A DNA stretch of 41,746 nt from Candidatus Rokuibacteriota bacterium (GTDB taxonomy: Bacteria > Methylomirabilota > Methylomirabilia > Rokubacteriales > CSP1-6). Position numbers and translations under genes: made by a program. Position 1 is the first letter of the stretch, and every line of letters starts with the position of its first letter. The stretch lies in assembly GCA_030647435.1 (NCBI GenBank), contig JAUSJX010000137.1, positions 1 through 41,746 of the forward strand, written 5' to 3'. Under the pieces are notes generated by a model. The model searched no databases and was not told the DNA's origin. It saw only the letters and a list, made by a program, of their open reading frames with translations. This document shows positions 7,216 to 14,497 of this stretch, piece after piece.

Positions 7216-7611
7216 CTAAGGCTTTCCAGCGCCAAGCACGCCGATCGCCTCGACCTCGACGAGGAACTCCGGCGCGGCCAGGGCCCGGACCTCGACGAGC
7301 GTCGAGACGGGGAAGTCGCCGGTAAAGGCCTCGCGGCGCGCCTTCCACACTTCCTCGCGCCGCTTGATGTCCGTCACGAAGATCACGACCTTGACGAGGT
7401 CGTCTATGGTCCCGCCGGCCGCCTCCATCAGGTGCTTGATCTTGGTGAAGATGGCCTGGGCCTGGGCGTACATGCTGTCGCCGCCCACGAGGCCCGCCGG
7501 CCCCCGGGCGACCATCCCGGCGATGAACACCTGGTTGCCGACGACGAGACAGTTGGACCACGTCTGGGGCGGCGGGTCGGGCACGTGCGGGCTCGAGATC
7601 TTCTTCTTCAT
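7216..7611 (-). CDS. RidA/YjgF-family protein
   Basis: A 131-residue single-domain RidA-like protein, the usual family length. Recognisable segments are NCLVVGNQVFIAGMVA, the QAQAIFTKIKHLMEAAGGTIDDLVKVVIFVTDI block and the C-terminal STLVEVRALAAPEFLVEVEAIG. The catalytic Arg of true RidA imine hydrolases (in the C/IPxR motif) aligns with the R of EVRALA, so deaminase activity is plausible but unproven. ATG 7611 overlaps the MFS stop (ATGA) and has GGGAGA upstream, so it is the last gene of a three-gene operon with the transporter and the hydrolase-cyclase fusion. It may deaminate reactive enamines made during catabolism of the imported compound. Confidence 0.9.
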   Translation of the reverse strand: MKKKISSPHVPDPPPQTWSNCLVVGNQVFIAGMVARGPAGLVGGDSMYAQAQAIFTKIKHLMEAAGGTIDDLVKVVIFVTDIKRREEVWKARREAFTGDFPVSTLVEVRALAAPEFLVEVEAIGVLGAGKP

Positions 7612-8804
7612 GATGTCTCCCTTCGATCGGATAGGGGTTTCCAGCGGCTCACAGCGAGGGCGGCGCCTGTGACTGACACGGCGGCCGCGGTGAGGAACAT
7701 GACGGGGAAGCTCGAGCGCGCGAGCACCGCGCCGAAGCCGATGGCGCCCGTGGCGATGCCGAGCTCGAACGCGGTGTAAAAGGTCCCCAGGGCCTTGCCC
7801 CGCTCGTCCGGGGGCACGAGGTCTGCGGCCCAGGCCATGGTCGCGGGCTGGGTCGCGCCCAGCCCGAGCCCGTAGAGCGCGCCGGCCGCCGCCAAGGCCG
7901 CCATCCCTCCGCCCGAGGCCAGCACCACCAGGGCGATGGCCGCCACCACGAGACCCGCCGCGGCTACGGGGGCGCGGCCCACGCGGTCCGAGACCGATCC
8001 CGCGTAGCCTCTCGCCAGCGCGATGACGGCCGCCATCACGAGGAAGAAGACGCCGGGGTTCGCGCCGCGCGACTGCGCGTAGATCGCGAGGAAGGCGATC
8101 TGGGCGCCGTAGGTCGTCATGAGACAGAAGACGACGACGCAGGGGAGGGCGACAGCCCGGCTCAGGAGAGAGCCCCACGCAAAGCGCGAGGCGACGCGGG
8201 TGAGAAGGGTCTCTCTGTTCGCCGCGGTCAGGACAAGGGCGGAGAGCGCCACGGACGCCGAGACGTGGAACAGCGCATCGAAGCCCCAGCGGTCCATGAC
8301 CCAGATGGCGCAGAGAGGGCCCATGGCCAGCGCCACGCTGCCGGCGGCGCCCCAGAAGCCCATGGCCTCGCCCCGGCGGGCGGGCGGTGAGAGATCGGCG
8401 ACCATCGCCGCGCCGGCGGCCGGGTAGAAGCCCATGCCCGCCCCGTGCAGGAGCCGGACACCAAGCAGCGCGCCGACGGTCCGGCTCCATGGGTAGAGCA
8501 GCGTCGAGACGAGGAAGAGCGTGGCCCCCGCCAGCAGGACGGGCTTGCGTCCCCGCCGGTCGGCGCCCCAACCGGCCAGTGGTTTGATAACCATGGACGA
8601 GACCGCGAAGAACCCGATGATCAACCCGATCTGCCCCTCGGGGATCTCGAGCATCCGCGCGTAGAGCGGCAGAACCGGCAGCAGGAGATAGAACGAGAGG
8701 TAGAAGGTGAAGGAGCTCGACCACAAGAGCAGGAACTGCGGCGACGCGATCCGGGTGCCGCCACCTGAGGTCAACTGGCCCGCGTCACCGCGTAGAGCCG
8801 CCAC
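7608..8804 (-). CDS. MFS transporter
   Basis: A 398-residue major facilitator with about 12 hydrophobic helices. The loop 2-3 signature is present as GWGADRRGRKPVLLAG and repeated in the second half as GSVSDRVGRAPVAAAG, typical of drug/metabolite-H+ antiporters. The start is uncertain: GTG 8804 gives a 20-nt overlap with the upstream gene, TTG 8774 starts 11 nt after it; neither has a strong ribosome binding site, but both keep all helices. The last codons overlap RidA (ATGA). Substrate direction and identity are unknown; operon partners suggest a small organic molecule. Confidence 0.9.
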   Translation of the reverse strand: MAALRGDAGQLTSGGGTRIASPQFLLLWSSSFTFYLSFYLLLPVLPLYARMLEIPEGQIGLIIGFFAVSSMVIKPLAGWGADRRGRKPVLLAGATLFLVSTLLYPWSRTVGALLGVRLLHGAGMGFYPAAGAAMVADLSPPARRGEAMGFWGAAGSVALAMGPLCAIWVMDRWGFDALFHVSASVALSALVLTAANRETLLTRVASRFAWGSLLSRAVALPCVVVFCLMTTYGAQIAFLAIYAQSRGANPGVFFLVMAAVIALARGYAGSVSDRVGRAPVAAAGLVVAAIALVVLASGGGMAALAAAGALYGLGLGATQPATMAWAADLVPPDERGKALGTFYTAFELGIATGAIGFGAVLARSSFPVMFLTAAAVSVTGAALAVSRWKPLSDRRETS

Positions 8805-10104
8805 TCGCCGGGACGCCCTTGAGCGTGTGGGCGCCCCGCTCCTCGAAGCCGAGCCCCGAGCCGGCGACGAGGTCCTTGACGGTGCTGGACACGAGGATCT
8901 CGCCTGCTCGGGCGAGCGAGGCGACCCGGGCGCCGATGTGGACGGCGATGCCGCCGACCTTGCCGCCGATGACCTCGCACTCGCCCGTGTGGAGCCCCGC
9001 GCGGATCTCGATGCCGAGAGAGCGGACGCCGGCCGTGATGGCTGCCGCGCACCGGATGGCTCGGGCCGGGCCGTCGAAGGCCGCGAAGAAGCCGTCGCCC
9101 GCCGTGTCGATCTCGCGGCCGCGGAAGCGGGCCAGCTCCCGCCGCGCGAGGGCGTAATAGCCATCAAGCAGGTCGCGCCACTTCCGGTCGCCCAGCGCCG
9201 CGGCGCGCTCCGTCGAGCCCACGATGTCGGTGAAGAGCACCGTCGCCAGCACCCGGTCGGCCTCGGCCGCGTGCCGCGTGCCAGTCAGAAACTCTTCGAC
9301 CTCGTCGATGATCTGGTCGCTGTTGAAAAATGGCAGGTGATCGTCGCCCGGCAGCTCGGCAAGCCGCGCGCCTGGGATGCGCTCGGCGAGGTACCGTCCC
9401 TGCTCGACCCGCGTGAGGCGGTCGCCCGTCCTGTGGATTACGAGGGTGGGCACGCGGACGATAGGCAGCACGTGCCGTACGTCGATCTCCATATTCATCC
9501 TCATGACGCTGACGGCGGTGCCCGGACTCCCGGCGAGGCGCAGGTAGTTGGCCCACCAGTGGCGAAAGCGCTCGCCGCCGGCCATGCTCGGCACCCAGAT
9601 CTCGACGCCGACGGGCCCGCCCCACTCGCGCTCCATGGTCTCGATGATGCGGCCCATCTCCTCGTCCGTGCGCCCGAAGGGATGATCGGGCGCCCACGCC
9701 CGGCGTGCGTATGAGCCGTACAGCACGAGCGCTGATGTGCGCTCGGGATACGTCGCGGCAAAGAGCAGCGACATCGGCCCACCTTCCGAGATACCGAAGA
9801 GCGCCGCGCGCTCAGAGCCCACGGCGTCCATGACGGCCCGCACGTCGTCCATGCGTTGCTCGAGCGTCGGGATGCCGCCGACCCGGTCGGAGAGCCCAGT
9901 GCCGCGCTTGTCGAAGCGGATCAGACGGGAGAAGGAGGACAGACGCTCGAAGAAGCGGGCCGACTCAGGATGCTCCCACTGGTATTCGAGGTGGGACACG
10001 AACCCGGGCACAAAGACGAGGTCCAGCGGCCCGGTGCCCGTCACCTGGTAGGCGATGTGGAGGTCGCCGCTCTTCGCGTATTGGGTCTTGGGTGGTGAAG
10101 GCAT
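8785..10104 (-). CDS. alpha/beta hydrolase fused to a class III adenylate/guanylate cyclase domain
   Basis: A 439-residue protein. Residues 8-275 are an alpha/beta hydrolase with nucleophile Ser106 in GISEGG, an Asp near 228 in HRTGDRL and His256 in GDDHLPF. Residues 287-439 are a cyclase homology domain: the first metal Asp in TVLFTDIVGSTE (Asp293), the second in TAGDGFF (Asp337), then GLHTGE and a VGGIAVHIGARV block with the transition-state region. This fusion is known from mycobacteria and proteobacteria. The hydrolase part probably senses or processes a ligand and the cyclase makes cAMP. ATG 10104 begins the operon that continues into the MFS gene. The C-terminus ends GGSTR, slightly shorter than some homologues. 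Confidence 0.92.
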   Translation of the reverse strand: MPSPPKTQYAKSGDLHIAYQVTGTGPLDLVFVPGFVSHLEYQWEHPESARFFERLSSFSRLIRFDKRGTGLSDRVGGIPTLEQRMDDVRAVMDAVGSERAALFGISEGGPMSLLFAATYPERTSALVLYGSYARRAWAPDHPFGRTDEEMGRIIETMEREWGGPVGVEIWVPSMAGGERFRHWWANYLRLAGSPGTAVSVMRMNMEIDVRHVLPIVRVPTLVIHRTGDRLTRVEQGRYLAERIPGARLAELPGDDHLPFFNSDQIIDEVEEFLTGTRHAAEADRVLATVLFTDIVGSTERAAALGDRKWRDLLDGYYALARRELARFRGREIDTAGDGFFAAFDGPARAIRCAAAITAGVRSLGIEIRAGLHTGECEVIGGKVGGIAVHIGARVASLARAGEILVSSTVKDLVAGSGLGFEERGAHTLKGVPASGGSTR

Positions 10105-10155
10105 GGGGCGGTGCCAAGAATATGGACGGCCAAGGGGAAGCGGTCAAGTCGGCGG

Positions 10156-10215
10156 CCCCCTCACCCTACCCTCTCCCCCGGTGGGGGAGAGGGGGAAGTT
10201 GGGCGGTGGGGGAGA
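10156..10215. repeat. GC-rich hairpin repeat, copy A
   Basis: CCCTCTCCCCC (10169-10179) and GGGGGAGAGGG (10183-10193) form a perfect 11-bp stem with loop GGT, preceded by CCCTCACCCTA and followed by a second GGGGGAGAGGGG. A close relative lies at 15696-15780. This is the common CCCTCACCC-CCTCTCCC type of dispersed palindrome; here it lies in the gap between two divergent genes. Confidence 0.8.
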
Positions 10216-10317
10216 GGGGAATGGGGGGAGAGGAAGTGCAGAAAGGGGAAGGTCGTTGCAAAGGCCGCGCGCGGCCTGTAGATTCTGCTGCATACCGGAG
10301 CCGCCAAGGAGGTGTCC

Positions 10318-11862
10318 ATGGCAACACACGCGATCACTGATGTCGCCATCGTGCTCAACCCCGGGGACGATGTCGCCATCGCGAAGAAGGAGATCCCCGC
10401 CGGCACTGTCCTCGAGGACGCGGGCGGGCGCATCGAGGTCCGCCAGGACATCCGCCCGGGGCACAAGGTGGCGCGGCGCGCGCGTAGCCTGGGCGAAGAG
10501 GTGCGTCGCTACGGGCAGGTCATCGGCTTCGCAACGGCCGACATCGCTGTCGGTGATCACGTCCACACCCAGAACCTGGCCGTGGGCGACCTCCACCGCG
10601 AGTACGAGATCGGCACCGACGTGCGTCCGGTGAGCTTCTACCCGCCTGACAAGATGCGCTATTTCGACGGCTACCTTCGCGAGGACGGGCGCGTCGGCAC
10701 GCGCAACTATGTCGCCATCATCTCCGGCGTCAACTGCTCGGCCAGCGTGAGCCAGTTCGTCAAGGACAAGTTCCGCGACGTATCCAAGGACTACCCGAAC
10801 ATCGACGGTGTCCTCGCCGTCACGCACAAGTCGGGCTGCGGTACCGAGCTTTTCGGCGAGGACCACATGGCGCTCCAGCGCGTCCTGGCGGGCTACGCCA
10901 AGCACCCCAACGTCGCCGCCTACATCCTGATCGGGCTCGGCTGCGAGGTCAACCAGGCCGCCGTCATGGTGGACAAGCAGCGCATGGCGGCGCCCGGGCA
11001 TCCCGAGCGCAAGCCGATGGTCATCAATATCCAGGAGGCGGGCGGCATCAAGAAGACCGTCGAGAAGGCCGCGGCCGAGGTCGCCAAGCTCCTGCCCATG
11101 GCGAACGCCGCCAAGCGGTCGAAGCAGCCGGTATCCGAGATCACGCTGGCGACCAATTGCGGCGGCTCCGACAGCAACAGCGGCATTACCGCCAACCCCG
11201 CGCTCGGCTGGGCGGTGGACGAGCTGGTGCGCTACGGCGGCACCGGCGTGCTGGCGGAGACGCCCGAGATCTACGGCGCCGAGCATTTGCTTATCCGGCG
11301 TGCCGTGAGCGAAGGCGTCGCCAAAAAGCTCATCGACCGCTACAAGTGGTGGGAGTGGTACTGCCGCGGCATCGAGCGCATGGACAACAATCCCGCGCCC
11401 GGCAACAAGGCGGGCGGCATCACCACGGTGTTCGAGAAGTCGCTGGGCGGCGTCACCAAGGGCGGGACTACACCCATGATGGACGTCTTCCTCTACGGCG
11501 AGCCCATCACCACGCGCGGCTTCGTTTTCATGGACACGCCGGGTCACGATCCGGTGTCCATCACGGGCCTCGTGGCGGGCGGCTGCAACCTGATCTGCTT
11601 CACAACGGGCCGCGGCTCGGTTTTCGGCTGCAAGCCCGTGCCCTCGATCAAGCTCGCGACCAATTCGCTCATGTACCGCCACATGCAGGAGGACATGGAC
11701 ATAAACTGCGGCGTCATCCTCGAGGGCACGCCGCTCCCGGAAGTCGGGCGGCAGATCTTCGAGGAGATCGTGGCGGTCGCCTCCGGTAAGCGCTCCAAGA
11801 GCGAGCTCTCCGGCGTCGGCGAAGAGGAGTTCGCCCCCTGGATCATCGGGCCGGTAATGTAG
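10318..11862 (+). CDS. UxaA-family (altronate/galactarate-type) dehydratase
   Basis: A 514-residue protein with both modules of altronate dehydratase in one chain. Residues 1-100 form the SAF domain, with the VLNPGDDVAIAKKEIPAG start and IGFATADIAVGDHVHTQN. Residues 115-514 form the large GD/AH domain: R-x-G-T-R-N-Y, THKSGCGTE, LGCEVNQ, NCGGSDSNSGITANPALG, the PAPGNKAGGITTVFEKSLG block and the C-terminal metal-binding CFTTGRGSVFGC. It should dehydrate a sugar acid or related polyhydroxy acid to a 2-keto-3-deoxy acid using Fe2+. ATG 10318 was chosen because AAGGAGGT (10306-10313) ends 5 nt before it. No other hexuronate gene is nearby, so the exact substrate is open. Confidence 0.92.
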   Translation: MATHAITDVAIVLNPGDDVAIAKKEIPAGTVLEDAGGRIEVRQDIRPGHKVARRARSLGEEVRRYGQVIGFATADIAVGDHVHTQNLAVGDLHREYEIGTDVRPVSFYPPDKMRYFDGYLREDGRVGTRNYVAIISGVNCSASVSQFVKDKFRDVSKDYPNIDGVLAVTHKSGCGTELFGEDHMALQRVLAGYAKHPNVAAYILIGLGCEVNQAAVMVDKQRMAAPGHPERKPMVINIQEAGGIKKTVEKAAAEVAKLLPMANAAKRSKQPVSEITLATNCGGSDSNSGITANPALGWAVDELVRYGGTGVLAETPEIYGAEHLLIRRAVSEGVAKKLIDRYKWWEWYCRGIERMDNNPAPGNKAGGITTVFEKSLGGVTKGGTTPMMDVFLYGEPITTRGFVFMDTPGHDPVSITGLVAGGCNLICFTTGRGSVFGCKPVPSIKLATNSLMYRHMQEDMDINCGVILEGTPLPEVGRQIFEEIVAVASGKRSKSELSGVGEEEFAPWIIGPVM

Positions 11863-12022
11863 GGGGAGCCGCAGCCGCAGGCGAGGCGACCACAAGATGA
11901 GCGCAGGGGGAGCCGCAGCCGCAGGCGAGGCGACCACAAGATGAGCGCAGGGGGAGCCGCAGCCCGTTTGGGGAGCCGCAGCCGAAGGCGAGGCGACCAC
12001 GGCGACAGCGAGGCGACCACAT
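11861..12022 (+). repeat. 44-bp tandem repeats with degenerate tail
   Basis: Two exact 44-bp units (11861-11904 and 11905-11948), beginning AGGGGGAGCCGCAGCCGCAG and ending AAGATGAGCGC, then a degenerate third unit and two further copies of GCGAGGCGACCAC up to 12020. The first unit overlaps the TAG of the UxaA-family gene. No protein or RNA function is visible; CGAGGCGACCAC recurs four times. Confidence 0.85.
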
Positions 12023-12141
12023 GGACAACGAGGTGGATGAAGTCCAGAAATGTTGGCGACAACGCCGAGGCCCCGGTTATCATGATCGGCGGTAGGCGGC
12101 GGACCTGATCCTGAGGATGTAGGCAGCCTAAGGGGGAGCGG

Positions 12142-12429
12142 ATGGCGGGACGTCCTGGGATGTACCGCGGCGACCGGCGACGGAAGGAAGACGCGCGCAA
12201 GGCCAAGCAGGAGGCCAAGAAGGCGCGCAAGGCGGAGCGGAAGGAGACCGGCGAGTCGGGCCCGGAGATGGGCGAGGCCGCCGAGGCGCTCGGTCAGGGC
12301 GCGGTGGAGTGGGTGTGGTTCTCGCCCAGCAAGGGACGTACCCTCACGACCTCCTCAGCCGAGGCTCCCAACGTGCCCAGCATTGACGACTGGACCTTGG
12401 TCAGCGGGCCCCCGGCCCAGCAGTCCTAG
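12142..12429 (+). CDS. small hypothetical protein, basic N-terminus
   Basis: 95 residues. The N-terminal third is strongly charged and helical (RRRKEDARKAKQEAKKARKA), likely a short coiled coil or nucleic-acid-contacting helix. The middle is acidic and glycine-rich, and the C-terminus holds VEWVWFSPSKGRTLTTSSAE and IDDWTLVSGPP. GGGGGAG lies 4 nt before ATG 12142. There is no membrane segment, signal peptide or known domain. I do not recognise the family. Codon bias matches neighbours and the ribosome binding site is strong, so I accept it as a gene, though it follows a repeat region and has no operon partners. Confidence 0.55.
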   Translation: MAGRPGMYRGDRRRKEDARKAKQEAKKARKAERKETGESGPEMGEAAEALGQGAVEWVWFSPSKGRTLTTSSAEAPNVPSIDDWTLVSGPPAQQS

Positions 12430-12571
12430 CAGCCGCTCGTTTACGGTTGAATAAGCCGGCCGCCGCCTTGCCGGGGGCCGGTATTGGTGAGCCCGTCACA
12501 CCGTAGCGGTCCCACAGGCGAAGGCCGTGGCGACCCGGTGCCCGCCGGGGCCCTGGGTAAAAGCGGCGGGA

Positions 12572-12709
12572 TTAGAAGCGGCGATCCCGGCGCGAGTTGA
12601 CGCGGGCGTAAGCCGCGCGGCTGAGCGGCAGGATCCAGAAGAACGGCACCACGAGCGTTCCCACCACCATCCAGAACTCCTGCCTCATGTACCAGGGTGC
12701 TCGTGTCAT
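12572..12709 (-). CDS. small single-pass membrane protein
   Basis: 45 residues beginning MTRAPWYMRQEFW, with one hydrophobic segment (about 13-30, VVGTLVVPFFWILPL) and a basic C-terminus (RVNSRRDRRF). GGAGACG lies a few bases before ATG 12709. Such small one-helix proteins are common and often undetected. I cannot assign a function. It is isolated: 190 bp separate it from the end of the ClpS-like gene upstream and 142 bp from the small gene downstream. Confidence 0.5.
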   Translation of the reverse strand: MTRAPWYMRQEFWMVVGTLVVPFFWILPLSRAAYARVNSRRDRRF

Positions 12710-12899
12710 GCGCCGTCTCCTCGCTGTCGTCGTTGTCGGTTGCGCCCTGCTTGCCTTTGTACAGAGCAAAGCTGGTGCCAGCGGCCCGGATCGGCGTAAA
12801 CGCAGAAATTCACGAGGCTAAAGCGCGTGTTCGTACGCTGACACACGCGGCTCCGACAAAAAGGGGAAGGGCGGGCGACGAAACGCGGGGGACTGCGGC

Positions 12900-13217
12900 T
12901 TAGGACTGGGTGACGGTGACCACCAGGCCGATGGCGGCCAGGATATTGCCGACGCGGACGCACTCGGTCTCGGGGCCGACCTTGACGACGGCCTTGCCGG
13001 TGTTGTGGACCTCCCAGGCGAGCTCCCACGCCCGCTCCTCCGAGCAGCCGATGGCCTTGAGCAGCTGCTTCACCACGTCCTCGAAGGTATGGCAGTCGCA
13101 GTTATGGAGGATGGTGATCCAGGGCGGCGCCAGCGCGACCTCTTCGCCGTGCTCCGCCTCGACCTCGGGGGCCGTCCCCGCGCCGGCGGCGGCGTACGGG
13201 ACCAGTAGCTCACTCAC
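12900..13217 (-). CDS. ClpS-like adaptor protein
   Basis: 105 residues. After a variable acidic N-terminus (about 1-35), the chain follows the ClpS core: P-P-W-I-T-I-L-H-N at about 33-41, FEDVVKQLLKAIGCSEERAWELAWEVHNTGKAVVKVG, and a final strand pair VRVGNILAAIGLVVTV. The ligand-pocket residue Asn of LHN is present, but the usual D-D-Y/F that follows is C-D-C. Canonical ClpS hands N-degron substrates to ClpAP; the altered pocket may change specificity. GTG 13217 overlaps the stop of the acyl-CoA dehydrogenase gene (GTGA), so it is translated as the last gene of the long catabolic operon, an unusual place for a ClpS. No clpA is nearby. Confidence 0.8.
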   Translation of the reverse strand: MSELLVPYAAAGAGTAPEVEAEHGEEVALAPPWITILHNCDCHTFEDVVKQLLKAIGCSEERAWELAWEVHNTGKAVVKVGPETECVRVGNILAAIGLVVTVTQS

Positions 13218-14497
13218 CCCTTTATTTCCTTGAGGATCTCTCGGGCAATCAGGAACTTCATGATCTCGTCCGATCCCGCGCCGATCCTCAGCAGGCGCGC
13301 GTTGCGGAAGATGGCCTGGATGGGGAAGTCGGTCGTGTAGCCGATCCCGCCCAGGACCTGCATCGCGTGGTCCACGATCTTCCACACGGACTCGGCCACG
13401 AAGAGCTTGGTCACCGCCGACTCGCGCTGGGCGGGGATGCCCGCCTCGACCATCTTGGCAGTGCGGTAGACGAGCTGGCGGGCGGCATCCAGCGCCGTGT
13501 ACATCTCGGCCAGCTTGAAGGACACGCCCTCGAACATGGCGATCGGCTGCTTGAACTGGATCCGCTTGGTGGAATACTCGGCGGCGATCTCGAGCGCGCG
13601 GCGCGCGGAGCCCAGTGCCGCCATGCAGTAGGTGACGCGCTCGGTGTCGAGCTCGTCCATGAGCACGTGGTAGCCGCCGTTGAGCGGCCCCAGCAGGTTC
13701 TCCTTGGGGATGTCCACGTCTTTGAAATCGATCCAGGCGTTGTCCATCATGTCGCCCATGATGACTTCGTCGAGCTGGCGCTGGATGCTTACCCCCGGGT
13801 GGTCCATGGGCACGATGAAGGTGGACATGCCCTTGTGCGGGTGCGCGCCTTCCTCGGTGATGGCGAACAGCGTCAGGTAGTCCGCGAGCCCGCCGCCGGT
13901 GATGAAGCGCTTCTGGCCGTTGATGACCCAGCGGTCGCCCTGGAGAACTGCCTTCGTCTGCATCCGCGAGGTGTCGGAGCCGACCTGGGGCTCGGTGATG
14001 GCGAGCGCGGCCAATTCATCTCCCCTGAGGCGCGCGGGGATGTGGCGCTTCTTCTGCTCGGGCGTGCCGTAGCGGAGGATTGAAATCGTCCCGAGCGTCA
14101 GCGAGACGGCGCGGATGGTGTCGCCGGGGTGCCCGGCTGCCCCCAGCTCCTCGTCGATGATGCACTCGGCGACCACGCCGCGCCCGTTGCCGCCAAACTC
14201 CTCGGGGAAGAGCGCGCCCGTGAGGCCCGCCTCGCCCAGCTGCTTGAGGTAGGCCTTGGCCAGGGCGCGGAGCTTCTCGCGGCGCTCCTTGCCTTCGTGG
14301 CGCGCCTTGATCTGCTTGACCTCGCGGTGGGCGCCGGCCGCCTGCGGGAGGATCTCACGCTGGACGAAGGCGCGGCTCTGGTGCATGATCTCGCGCTCGG
14401 CGGGCGTGTACAGGAAGGTCTGCCCGTCGCTGACCGACCAGCCGCCGGGCATGCTGATGTCGTCCATGCCGATTGCCTTGAAGCGCTCGTCGCTCAT
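13214..14497 (-). CDS. acyl-CoA dehydrogenase
   Basis: A 427-residue flavoenzyme, slightly longer than the usual 380-400 because of a charged N-terminal extension (about 1-60, including KQIKARHEGKERREK). Hallmarks are ITEPQVGSD near residue 168, FITGGGLADYLTLFA, the R-I-Q-F-K-Q-P-I motif, QVLGGIGYTTDFPIQAIFRNARLLRIGAGSDEIMKFLIAREIL with the C-terminal FAD-binding helices, and the catalytic-base region around IGAGSDEI. It should oxidise an acyl-CoA at the alpha-beta bond and pass electrons to ETF. ATG 14497 overlaps the CaiB stop by 4 nt, so it is translationally coupled to the CoA transferase. Confidence 0.93.
   Translation of the reverse strand: MSDERFKAIGMDDISMPGGWSVSDGQTFLYTPAEREIMHQSRAFVQREILPQAAGAHREVKQIKARHEGKERREKLRALAKAYLKQLGEAGLTGALFPEEFGGNGRGVVAECIIDEELGAAGHPGDTIRAVSLTLGTISILRYGTPEQKKRHIPARLRGDELAALAITEPQVGSDTSRMQTKAVLQGDRWVINGQKRFITGGGLADYLTLFAITEEGAHPHKGMSTFIVPMDHPGVSIQRQLDEVIMGDMMDNAWIDFKDVDIPKENLLGPLNGGYHVLMDELDTERVTYCMAALGSARRALEIAAEYSTKRIQFKQPIAMFEGVSFKLAEMYTALDAARQLVYRTAKMVEAGIPAQRESAVTKLFVAESVWKIVDHAMQVLGGIGYTTDFPIQAIFRNARLLRIGAGSDEIMKFLIAREILKEIKG

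Noticed and set aside
10144-12000. 618-codon open frame on the minus strand
   Set aside because: It is antisense to the UxaA-family gene and runs into the repeats at both ends.
11861-12022. CRISPR-like array
   Set aside because: Units are contiguous without unique spacers, only two are exact, and there are no cas genes.
12430-12571. Possible terminator from CCGGCC/GGCCGG near 12461-12482
   Set aside because: The loop is long and there is no U-tract; too weak to annotate in GC-rich sequence.
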